From an uncultured Eubacteriales bacterium (lineage in GTDB: Bacteria > Bacillota > Clostridia > Christensenellales > CAG-917), in NCBI GenBank assembly GCA_900544575.1, contig UQVO01000016.1:1-33635 (forward strand): DNA of 33,635 bases, written 5' to 3'. Positions 24,217 to 32,103 of this stretch are shown here, in pieces (position 1 is the first letter of the stretch; the number at the start of each line of letters is the position of its first letter). Under the pieces are notes generated by a model. The model searched no databases and was not told the origin of the DNA. It saw nothing but the letters and a program-made list of their open reading frames with translations. A program made the position numbers and the translations under genes.

Positions 24217-25611
24217 ATGAAACAGACCGACATTTCCGAAATCATTTTTCACGGCGAAAAGTATTCAGGTTCCCGCGTCAAGGTGGCGGGTTGGGTGCGC
24301 ACGGCGCGCGACGGCAAGAATATGGCTTTCATCGCGCTCAACGACGGCACTTCCTTAAAACATTTGCAGCTGGTCATAGACAAGTCGAAGTTCGCCCCCG
24401 ACGCGCTTTCCGCGTGCCTTAAAAGCGGCGTGTCCGTGGAAGCGGAAGGCGAAGTGGTGCCCGCCGTCGCGGCGGGGAGCGGCTACGAGGTGAACGCGGA
24501 GAGCCTCTCCCTTCTCGGCGACTGTCCGGGCGACTATCCTTTGCAGAAAAAGTATCACAGTCTGGAATTCCTGCGTACGGTGCCCCATCTGCGCGTCAGG
24601 ACCAACACCTTCAACGCGATGCTCCGCGTGCGCAGCAAGGTCAGCTTCGCCCTTCACCGTTACTTTCAGGAGAGGGGATACACCTATATCCACACGCCCA
24701 TAATCACGGGCAGCGACTGCGAGGGCGCGGGAGAGATATTCCGCGTGACCACCAACACTTACGACGACGCGAAGACCGCCGCCGACGAAGCGGAATACAT
24801 CGCGCGCGACTTTTTCCGCCGCAAGGCGGGGCTGACCGTTTCGGGACAGCTGGAAGGCGAGGTCGCGGCAATGGCGATGGGCAAGATTTACACTTTCGGT
24901 CCGACTTTCCGCGCGGAGAACAGCAACACGCCGCGCCACGCAGCGGAGTTCTGGCAGATTGAACCCGAAGTCGCCTTTGCGAAACTCCCCGACATCATCC
25001 GTATCGCGGAGGAGATGATAAAGTACGTCATCAAAGCGGTGCTGGACGAGTGCCCGGACGAGATAGCGTTCTTCGAAAACGCGTTTGAAAAGGGACTGCG
25101 CGCCAAGCTCGAAAGCGTGGTTGCGAGCGATTTCGCGGTGCTGGATTACACCGACGCGATAGAGATACTCAAAAAAGCGGACGTAAAGTTCGCGTATCCC
25201 GTCGAGTGGGGGCTGGACCTTCAGACGGAGCACGAGAGATACATCACGGAAAAAGCGTTCGGCAAGCCCGTCTTCGTCATCAACTATCCCAAGAAGATAA
25301 AGAGCTTTTATATGAAGCAGAACGACGACGGCAAAACGGTCGCGGCGACCGACCTGCTCGTGCCCGGCGTGGGCGAGATAATCGGTTGCAGTGAGAGGGA
25401 AGCCGACTACGGCAAGCTGCTCGAAGCGATGACGGAGAGGGGGATGAACCTCGAAGACTACAAGGGATATATGGAGCTGCGCAAGTACGGCTCCGTGCCG
25501 CACAGCGGTTTCGGGCTGGGGCTGGAACGCATTCTGATGTATGTCACGGGGATAGGAAACATCCGCGACGTACAGCTTTACAGCCGCACCGCGGGCGACC
25601 TTATGGCGTGA
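24217..25611 (+). CDS. asnS: Asparaginyl-tRNA synthetase
   Basis: A 464-residue class IIb synthetase that charges tRNA-Asn. The N-terminal OB-fold anticodon-binding domain is about 1-110 (VKVAGWVRTARDGKNMAFI). The catalytic core has motif 2 at FGPTFRAENSNT (from residue 227) and motif 3 at GFGLGLERIL (from residue 431), ending in the RDVQLYSRT pattern of AsnRS. The AENSNT stretch favours AsnRS over AspRS. GAAGGACGAGA precedes the ATG. It is first in an operon with asparagine synthetase and AspRS, so asparagine is made and loaded by one transcript. Confidence 0.96.
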   Translation: MKQTDISEIIFHGEKYSGSRVKVAGWVRTARDGKNMAFIALNDGTSLKHLQLVIDKSKFAPDALSACLKSGVSVEAEGEVVPAVAAGSGYEVNAESLSLLGDCPGDYPLQKKYHSLEFLRTVPHLRVRTNTFNAMLRVRSKVSFALHRYFQERGYTYIHTPIITGSDCEGAGEIFRVTTNTYDDAKTAADEAEYIARDFFRRKAGLTVSGQLEGEVAAMAMGKIYTFGPTFRAENSNTPRHAAEFWQIEPEVAFAKLPDIIRIAEEMIKYVIKAVLDECPDEIAFFENAFEKGLRAKLESVVASDFAVLDYTDAIEILKKADVKFAYPVEWGLDLQTEHERYITEKAFGKPVFVINYPKKIKSFYMKQNDDGKTVAATDLLVPGVGEIIGCSEREADYGKLLEAMTERGMNLEDYKGYMELRKYGSVPHSGFGLGLERILMYVTGIGNIRDVQLYSRTAGDLMA

Positions 25612-25624
25612 GGACAGGAGGATT

Positions 25625-26635
25625 ATGTACGAACTGAAAATACCCGACGGCTACAAGCCGAAGATGACCGTCCGCGAAACGGAGAAGGCGATAAAATTCG
25701 TCAAGGACGCATTCCAGCGCAATTTTGTGAAAAACTTCGGTTTCGAGCGCGTTTCCGCGCCCCTTTTCGTCGTGTCGAAGACGGGCGTGAACGACGACCT
25801 CAACGGGGTGGAGCGCGCGGTGCGTTTCGACGTGCTGGAACAGGACGGCAGAGAGGCGGAGATTGTCCATTCGCTTGCCAAATGGAAGCGCATAGCCTTA
25901 AAACGCTACGGTTTCCGCGGGGGCGAAGGGCTTTACACGGATATGAACGCCATACGCCGCGACGACAAGTGCGACAACGTGCATTCCATTTACGTCGACC
26001 AGTGGGACTGGGAGATGGTCATTTCCAAGGAACAGCGTACGCCCGAATTTCTCAAAATGGCGGTGTCGCGCATAGTGGGCGCGATAGTCGACACGCTGGA
26101 AGAAACCAAGAAAAATTTCCCCGTCATAGACCTGAAACTGAAACGCGAAGTCACCTTCGTTTCCGCGCAGGAACTGCTCGACCGCTATCCCGACCTTGAC
26201 GCGCACGGCAGGGAAACCGCGGCGGCGAAAGAATACGGCACGGTGTTTCTCACGGGCATAGGCGGCGCGCTGTCGGACGGCAAACCCCACGACGGAAGAG
26301 CGCCCGATTATGACGACTGGAACCTCAACGGCGACATTCTCTTTTACGACGAAATCCTCGGCGAAAGTCTGGAAATCTCGTCTATGGGCATACGCGTGGA
26401 CGCGGAAAGCCTCGTTGCCCAGCTCAAAACGGCGGGCGCGGAAAGCAGGCTTGCGTACGACTATCACAAAGACATCCTTTCGGGAGAACTTCCCCTCACC
26501 ATAGGCGGCGGAATAGGGCAGTCGAGGCTGTGTATGCTTCTGCTGCAAAAGGCGCACATCGGCGAAGTGCAGGTCAGCCTCTGGCCGGACGAGATGAGAG
26601 CGCGCTGCGAGGCGGCGGGAATACATTTGCTTTAA
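25625..26635 (+). CDS. asnA: Aspartate-ammonia ligase (asparagine synthetase A)
   Basis: A 336-residue enzyme making asparagine from aspartate, ammonia and ATP, related in fold to class II synthetases. Family stretches seen include KTGVNDDLNGVERAV, VHSLAKWKR, GLYTDMNAIRRDD, YVDQWDWE and the C-terminal GGGIGQSRLCMLLL. The length matches the E. coli enzyme (330). GGACAGGAGGATT before ATG 25625 is a strong ribosome site. It lies 13 bases after asnS and 10 bases before aspS. Confidence 0.97.
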   Translation: MYELKIPDGYKPKMTVRETEKAIKFVKDAFQRNFVKNFGFERVSAPLFVVSKTGVNDDLNGVERAVRFDVLEQDGREAEIVHSLAKWKRIALKRYGFRGGEGLYTDMNAIRRDDKCDNVHSIYVDQWDWEMVISKEQRTPEFLKMAVSRIVGAIVDTLEETKKNFPVIDLKLKREVTFVSAQELLDRYPDLDAHGRETAAAKEYGTVFLTGIGGALSDGKPHDGRAPDYDDWNLNGDILFYDEILGESLEISSMGIRVDAESLVAQLKTAGAESRLAYDYHKDILSGELPLTIGGGIGQSRLCMLLLQKAHIGEVQVSLWPDEMRARCEAAGIHLL

Positions 26636-26645
26636 GGGAGAGAGT

Positions 26646-28409
26646 ATGGAATACAGGACACACACTTGCGGAGAGCTCCGCGAAAGCAACGTGGGGCAAA
26701 AGGTCAAACTTTCGGGCTGGCTTGCGGGCACGCGCGACCTCGGCGCCGTGATATTCTTCGTTCTGCGCGATTTTTACGGCAGCACGCAGGCGGTCGCTTC
26801 GACGGACGGGATGAAGGAACTCATCCGCTCCATTCCCCGCGAATCCACCGTTTCCGTCGAGGGCAAGGTCATCCTCCGCAGCTCTCCCAACCCCGATATG
26901 CCGACGGGTATGATTGAGATAGAGCCCGAAAAGGTGGAAGTGCTGGGCAGATGCTACGAGCAGCTTCCTTTCGAGATTGCCACGTCCACCCAGTCCAGGG
27001 AGGACACCAGGCTCAGATACCGCTTCCTCGACCTCAGGAACCCCGAAGTCAAAAACAAAATCGTCTTCCGCGCAAAAGTCGTCAGCTGGCTGCGCCGCAA
27101 GATGACGGACCTCGGTTTTCTGGAAATCACCACGCCCATTCTCACGAGTTCGTCGCCCGAAGGCGCGCGCGATTTCATCGTGCCGTCGAGGCTGCACCCC
27201 GGCAAATTCTATGCGCTTCCGCAGGCGCCGCAGCAGTACAAACAGCTGCTTATGGCGTCGGGCTTCGACAGATATTTCCAGATTGCCCCTTGCTTCCGCG
27301 ACGAGGACGCAAGGGCGGACAGGAGCCCGGGCGAATTTTATCAGCTGGACACCGAGATGTGCTTCGCCACGCAGGACGACGTGTTCGCCGTAATGGAAGA
27401 GGTGCTGACGGGAGTGTTCTCCGAGTTCAGCGACTGGAAGGTGGACAAAGGACCCTACCGCAGGATTAAGTACGCCGACGCAATGCGCGATTACGGCACG
27501 GACAAACCCGACCTCCGCAATCCTCTGATTATAAAGGACGTCACCGACATACTCACCGGCAAGGTACCGTTCTTTACGGAGGGCAAGGTCGTCAAGGCAG
27601 TCGCGGTGAAAGAATTCGGTCAGACGCGCAAGTTCATCGACGGGCTTGCCGAAAAGTGCAGGCTGAACGGCGCGGAGAATATGTACTGGTTCAAAGTGGA
27701 CGAGAAAGGGGAATTCGCGGGCGGCATAGCCAAGTTTGCCGCAGAGTGCAGGGATGCCCTTTCGGAAAGACTGGCTCTGGCTCCCGGCGCGTTCGTCGGC
27801 ATAATCGCGGAAGAGAAGGACGCCGAAAAACAGGCGGGGTATCTCCGCACGGAGCTGGGCGAGGGGCTGGACCTCATAGAGAAGAACGCCTACCGTTTCT
27901 GCTGGATTGTCGATTTCCCGATGTACGAGTACGACGACGAAGGCAACCTCACTTTCTGCCACAATCCGTTCAGTATGCCTCAGGGCGGGCTGGAAGCGCT
28001 CAACACCAAGGACCCGCTCGACATTCTCGCCTATCAGTACGACAGCGTGGTCAACGGGGTGGAGCTCAGTTCCGGCGCGGTCAGAAACCACGAACCCGCC
28101 ATTATGGAGCGCGCTTTCGAGATTGTCGGATACGGCAAGGAAGTGATAGAGCAGAAATTTTCCGCACTTTACAACGCGTTCAAGTTCGGCGCGCCGCCGC
28201 ACGCGGGCATCGCTCCCGGCGTGGACAGGATAGTTATGCTGCTGGCGCAGGAGCCGAACATCCGCGAGATTATCACGTTCCCCATGGACCGCAACGCCCG
28301 CGACATACTTATGGGCGCGCCGTCCGAAGTGACGGAAAAACAGCTCCGCGACGTGCATATCAGGCTTGATATAGAGGAAAAAGCCGCGGAAGGCGGAACG
28401 GAAAGATAA
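26646..28409 (+). CDS. aspS: Aspartyl-tRNA synthetase
   Basis: A 587-residue bacterial-type class IIb synthetase. It has an OB-fold domain (about 1-105), a catalytic core with LPQAPQQYKQLLM (usually QSPQ) and motif 2 APCFRDEDARADRSPGEF (one residue longer than the usual ADRQPEF), the bacterial GAD insertion around 280-420, and motif 3 GVDRIVMLL near the end. AGGGAGAGAGT precedes the ATG. Because AsnRS and AsnA are encoded in the same operon, this enzyme could be discriminating. Whether it also misacylates tRNA-Asn cannot be judged, since no gatCAB gene is in the window. Confidence 0.96.
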   Translation: MEYRTHTCGELRESNVGQKVKLSGWLAGTRDLGAVIFFVLRDFYGSTQAVASTDGMKELIRSIPRESTVSVEGKVILRSSPNPDMPTGMIEIEPEKVEVLGRCYEQLPFEIATSTQSREDTRLRYRFLDLRNPEVKNKIVFRAKVVSWLRRKMTDLGFLEITTPILTSSSPEGARDFIVPSRLHPGKFYALPQAPQQYKQLLMASGFDRYFQIAPCFRDEDARADRSPGEFYQLDTEMCFATQDDVFAVMEEVLTGVFSEFSDWKVDKGPYRRIKYADAMRDYGTDKPDLRNPLIIKDVTDILTGKVPFFTEGKVVKAVAVKEFGQTRKFIDGLAEKCRLNGAENMYWFKVDEKGEFAGGIAKFAAECRDALSERLALAPGAFVGIIAEEKDAEKQAGYLRTELGEGLDLIEKNAYRFCWIVDFPMYEYDDEGNLTFCHNPFSMPQGGLEALNTKDPLDILAYQYDSVVNGVELSSGAVRNHEPAIMERAFEIVGYGKEVIEQKFSALYNAFKFGAPPHAGIAPGVDRIVMLLAQEPNIREIITFPMDRNARDILMGAPSEVTEKQLRDVHIRLDIEEKAAEGGTER

Positions 28410-28434
28410 AAATCGGCGCCGATGCGTGCCGCGG

Positions 28435-28463
28435 TTGTAAAACGCCGCGCAATCGGGTATAAT
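28435..28463 (+). promoter_or_regulatory. Promoter of the propeller-type lipoprotein gene
   Basis: TTGTAA (28435-28440), 17 bases, TATAAT (28458-28463). The expected leader is about 55 bases with CAGGAGAA as ribosome site. Confidence 0.85.
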
Positions 28464-28522
28464 GATTTCCCCCTCCTTTCAGGAGTGCGAAATAAAAGAC
28501 AGAACTCTCTCAGGAGAATTTT

Positions 28523-29998
28523 ATGAACAAGAAAAGAGCAATTACACTCATCGCGCTCATAGCGGTGCTGGCGGTGGCGGCGACAGTGCTTGCCGCCTGC
28601 GACGTCTACACCTGGAACAGCATCGGTATGGGCGATTCTTCCGCGAACGTGGTGTCCAACGGCGGCTATTACGTCGAGCAGGGCAACTACGTCTATTTCA
28701 TCAACGGCTATGTCGGCAGCGTGACGAGCAACGAGTGGGGCAGCGCCTACAAACAGAGCATTATGCGCGCCGAAAAGAACGAGGACGGCACGATAAACAA
28801 CGACACCGCGCAGGTGGTCGTACCCCTCAGCATTTACAACGAATACACGGGCGGCGGCTTTGCCGTATACGGCGACTGGATTTATTACGCCACCCCCAAC
28901 ACCAACGAGGATACGTCCGGCACGGCGTCCACCACTTACACCGACTTTATGCGCACCAGAACGGACGGCGCGATAACCCAGCGCATAGGTACGGTCGCCA
29001 GCCGCAGCAGCGAATATCTGTTCACTCCCACGCGCATCCTCTATATGACGGACGACTCCACGGTCAACTACTTCGATTTCTCCAAGATGAGCACCGACAA
29101 GAGCATAGACGACGGCGCGGGCGCGACGGGCGGCGTGCTCATCGAGAACGCGAGCAGCGTGGTCTGGGGATACGACGCGGACCGTTCGCCTTCCGATTCC
29201 GGGACTGTCAGCGAATATATTTTCTACACCGAGACGCTGACCGGCGACGACAGCTACCGTCACTACAACAACCTCTGCGCCATCAAATACGACGGCACGG
29301 ACAAGAGAGTCCTCGCCACCTACGACAGCTGGTTCGAAGAGGGCGACACCATCGCAAACAATTACGACAAGGTGTTCACTTACACCCTGCTCGACCTCTA
29401 CTACGAGTCCGACACCGCCGTCACGCTGTACTATTCCAAGTCCATATATGAAAACAACGCTGCAAGCGCAATCGGACTTTACAGCGTCACTTTCGACCTC
29501 TCAACCGAGTTTTCGGTCAGGAACGAGGTCAAACTTGCCGAAAGCGCGCCGAGCACGTTCTTCCCGCTCGGAGCGGACAACGGCATACTCGCGACAAAGG
29601 ACAGCAACGTCTATCTCGTCACCGCCGATTCCGTGGGATACACCTCCGACAATCTCGTCATAGGTGCGGACAGAGGCGCTGTCGTGCAGGCGGTCATAGG
29701 CGACTATGTCTATTACACCGACGATGACGGCACCGCGCTTTACCGCGTCAATCTCGACAAGAACGTCGGCGACAGCATCAACGAAAGCACGGTCGTCGGT
29801 TCGGGCGTCAAATCCGATTGGCTTGAACTCGAATTCGTGGGCACGCGTTTTGTCTGGTTCAACACGGACGATTACAGCTATGTGTATGTCAAGGACCTGA
29901 CGAACGCCGATGACGAGGGCACGATGATAGGCAAGATGACGCAGGAAGACGCGGACGCAAAGGCGGAAGCGGAAAAAGAGGAAGACTCCGCCGAATAA
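28523..29998 (+). CDS. Lipoprotein with probable beta-propeller (DUF5050-like) domain
   Basis: A 491-residue exported protein. Residues 1-25 are a signal peptide with a perfect lipobox LAAC (lipid on Cys26). The rest contains repeated short strands of the pattern GNYVYFING, GDWIYYATPN, ILYMTDDSTVNYFDF, NVYLVTADS, GDYVYYTDDDGTALYRVNLD. Such repeated aromatic Tyr-rich blades are typical of DUF5050-type propellers in Clostridia surface proteins. The C-terminus is short, acidic and lysine-rich (ADAKAEAEKEED). The start is fixed by CAGGAGAA 8 bases upstream. Its ligand is unknown. It is transcribed from its own promoter and ends at a clear terminator. Confidence 0.8.
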   Translation: MNKKRAITLIALIAVLAVAATVLAACDVYTWNSIGMGDSSANVVSNGGYYVEQGNYVYFINGYVGSVTSNEWGSAYKQSIMRAEKNEDGTINNDTAQVVVPLSIYNEYTGGGFAVYGDWIYYATPNTNEDTSGTASTTYTDFMRTRTDGAITQRIGTVASRSSEYLFTPTRILYMTDDSTVNYFDFSKMSTDKSIDDGAGATGGVLIENASSVVWGYDADRSPSDSGTVSEYIFYTETLTGDDSYRHYNNLCAIKYDGTDKRVLATYDSWFEEGDTIANNYDKVFTYTLLDLYYESDTAVTLYYSKSIYENNAASAIGLYSVTFDLSTEFSVRNEVKLAESAPSTFFPLGADNGILATKDSNVYLVTADSVGYTSDNLVIGADRGAVVQAVIGDYVYYTDDDGTALYRVNLDKNVGDSINESTVVGSGVKSDWLELEFVGTRFVWFNTDDYSYVYVKDLTNADDEGTMIGKMTQEDADAKAEAEKEEDSAE

Positions 29999-30010
29999 TA
30001 CGAAACAACG

Positions 30011-30038
30011 GAAAAAGGCGGCGGCGACCGCCTTTTTC
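30011..30038 (+). terminator. Terminator after the lipoprotein gene
   Basis: GAAAAAGGCGG, six bases, CCGCCTTTTTC: an 11-base stem with built-in T-run, followed by GTTTT. It ends only 18 bases before the start codon chosen for the next gene. Confidence 0.9.
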
Positions 30039-30056
30039 GTTTTGAAAATGGTTTTT

Positions 30057-30776
30057 ATGTCGACTGCATTCGTTACGGGAGGAAGCAGAGGAATAGGCGC
30101 GGCGGTGGTTCGCGCTTTGGCACCGCATTGCAACGTCGCGTTCACTTATCTGTCTTCGGAGGACGCGGCGCGCGCTCTCGAAGAGGAGCTGAAAGAGTAC
30201 GGCGGCGTGAAAGCGTTCCGCTGCGACGTTTCCGACCCGAATGCGGTCAGGGAAACGGCGGACGCGGTGCGCGCACGGTTCGGCAGCGTTGACAAGGTGG
30301 TCAACTGCGCGGGCATATCCGTCCGAGGGTTGTTGCAGGACGCGACGGACGCGGAATGGAGGCGGGTGTTTGCGGTCAACTGCGACGGAACTTTCTATGT
30401 CACGCGCGCCTTTCTCCCCGATATGATAAGCAAAAAGAGGGGAAGCATAGTCAACGTGGCGTCCGTGTGGGGCGTGACGGGCGGTGCGGCGGAAGCGGCT
30501 TACTCCGCGTCGAAGGCGGCGGTGATAGGTCTGACGCGCGCACTCGCAAAGGAAGTCGCTCCGAGCGGCATTACGGTCAATGCCGTTGCGCCGGGCGCCG
30601 TCGACACGGATATGATGAAGTGTTACTCGCAGGCGGAACTTGCTGCGCTGGCGGAGGAAATACCGCTCGGCAGGCTCGCGTCGCCGGACGAAATCGCGTC
30701 CGCGGTGGTGTTTTTGCTGGGGCACGGCTACATCACGGGGCAGGTGCTCACGGCGGACGGCGGTTTTATCGGATGA
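30057..30776 (+). CDS. Short-chain dehydrogenase/reductase (FabG-like)
   Basis: A 239-residue Rossmann-fold oxidoreductase. The cofactor-binding TGGSRGIG is at residues 7-14, NCAG at 83-86 (usually NNAG), and the catalytic Ser136, Tyr149 and Lys153 (YSASK) are all present. It is FabG-like, but no fatty-acid genes are nearby, so its substrate is unknown. Starts at 30048 (MVF) or TTG 30042 are also in frame; 30057 fits the family best. None has a Shine-Dalgarno sequence, and a strong terminator ends 18 bases upstream, so how it is expressed is unclear. It precedes the M28-like gene by 10 bases. Confidence 0.88.
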   Translation: MSTAFVTGGSRGIGAAVVRALAPHCNVAFTYLSSEDAARALEEELKEYGGVKAFRCDVSDPNAVRETADAVRARFGSVDKVVNCAGISVRGLLQDATDAEWRRVFAVNCDGTFYVTRAFLPDMISKKRGSIVNVASVWGVTGGAAEAAYSASKAAVIGLTRALAKEVAPSGITVNAVAPGAVDTDMMKCYSQAELAALAEEIPLGRLASPDEIASAVVFLLGHGYITGQVLTADGGFIG

Positions 30777-30786
30777 GGGAAGGGCA

Positions 30787-32103
30787 ATGACGGAAGAAAA
30801 CTATTACGTCGCGCGCGCGGAAAGCGCGGAAGAAGCGGGAGAGGAAGAGTCCTGCGTCCGTACGGACGCCGCGGGTGCCGAACGCGAGGCGGTCGACGAT
30901 TACTGCGAGGAAACGGTGAAAGCGCTTGCGGATTTTGCCGACGGGCTCGCCGCGACGCGGGAAGAAACCGCGTGCGCAAGACGTCTGCGCGACGAACTTT
31001 CTCCGATTGCGGTGACGCGGCTCGAAGCCTTCCGCACTCCGCCTTACGCGGGCAGAAACTGCTGCGCGCTCATTGCGGTGGCGTATTTTCTTGCCGCGCT
31101 GTTCTACTTCGTGTCCTTCGGCGGCAGCCGTGCCGACGGAGTTATTCTCGTCATCGTCGCGCTTGCGGTGTTTTTTGCAGGCGGAGCGGCGGCGGGAGCG
31201 GCGTTTCTGGGCGTGAAGAAGGTCGTTCGTTTTCTTTATCCGAAAAAAGTTTCGTACAACGTTTTCAGCGAGAATATGCCCCTCAAAAAACAGCAGGGCG
31301 GCAATCTCGTCGTCATTGCTTCACATCACGACGCGGCGCCGGGGTCCTATTTCACCGATTTCAACCGCGTGCGCAAAGTCGTGTTCGTCGTCGTGCCCGT
31401 GTCCGCGGCGCTCTTTGTGCTGTTCTGTCTGGTGAAGATATTCGTCGGGTCGGACACCGTGCCGAAAATCACCTCGCTCAGCATAATTCCTTTCATCAAC
31501 GCCGTCGCGGGCATCACGGCGCTTATGCTTCACTTTTCACCTTTTCAGCGCAACGCGCGCGAAAACAACGGCATATCCACGGCGGTGTCGCTTGCGGTCT
31601 ACCGCAAACTGCTCCGCGAGCCGGAATTGCTCCCCGAAGGCACGCGCGTGTGTTTTGTGTCTTTCGGCGCGGAAAACTCCGCTCACGCGGGGTCGAGAGC
31701 CTTTGCGGAGGCCCACCCCGAAATTAAGGGCGCGAAAGCGCTTGTTATAGGTGATATAGACGGCGGCAAATTTTCGCTGCTGCGCAGGGACGCTCTGCGC
31801 AAAACGGAGTTTTCGTCCGCCGCTTCGTCCGCGCTTTTCGACGCGGTCGAAGAAACGGGCGTGCCCTGTCTGCTGCCGCCCGCGGACGGCGTTTCCGCAA
31901 AGCTCAACGCGCTGCACGGTTATGCCGCGAACGCTCTTGCGGCGGCGGGTTGCGACTGCGCTATGTTCGTCGCCAAGGACTACGGCGGCAGGGAAGGAGA
32001 TTTCAGGAGGGAAGACGCGGGGAAACTGTATGACCTTGCGTTGCATACGCTGCTGAATATGGCGGCGAAAAAGGGAGAGAACGCTAATGGGAAAGATGTC
32101 TGA
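30787..32103 (+). CDS. Membrane protein with degenerate M28 peptidase-like domain
   Basis: A 438-residue protein. The acidic cytoplasmic N-terminus (about 1-90) is followed by two hydrophobic segments (about 92-140), then an M28 metallopeptidase-like domain interrupted by two more hydrophobic stretches (about 195-260). Recognisable metal-site positions are His180/Asp182 in ASHHDAAPG, Glu296 in FGAENS (general-base position) and Asp323/Asp325 in GDIDGG. The usual bridging Asp-Asn appears as Glu259-Asn260, the second Glu of the GEE motif is Asn297, and the final zinc-binding His near the C-terminus is not seen. It may be a catalytically altered or dead relative. AGGGAAGGG precedes ATG 30787. 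It overlaps the following transporter gene by 17 bases, suggesting a joint role. Confidence 0.75.
   Translation: MTEENYYVARAESAEEAGEEESCVRTDAAGAEREAVDDYCEETVKALADFADGLAATREETACARRLRDELSPIAVTRLEAFRTPPYAGRNCCALIAVAYFLAALFYFVSFGGSRADGVILVIVALAVFFAGGAAAGAAFLGVKKVVRFLYPKKVSYNVFSENMPLKKQQGGNLVVIASHHDAAPGSYFTDFNRVRKVVFVVVPVSAALFVLFCLVKIFVGSDTVPKITSLSIIPFINAVAGITALMLHFSPFQRNARENNGISTAVSLAVYRKLLREPELLPEGTRVCFVSFGAENSAHAGSRAFAEAHPEIKGAKALVIGDIDGGKFSLLRRDALRKTEFSSAASSALFDAVEETGVPCLLPPADGVSAKLNALHGYAANALAAAGCDCAMFVAKDYGGREGDFRREDAGKLYDLALHTLLNMAAKKGENANGKDV

Noticed and set aside
30042..30056. TTG or upstream ATG start for the SDR gene
   Set aside because: These would add residues before the conserved MSTAFVTGGSRG start and also lack a ribosome site; they are kept only as alternatives.
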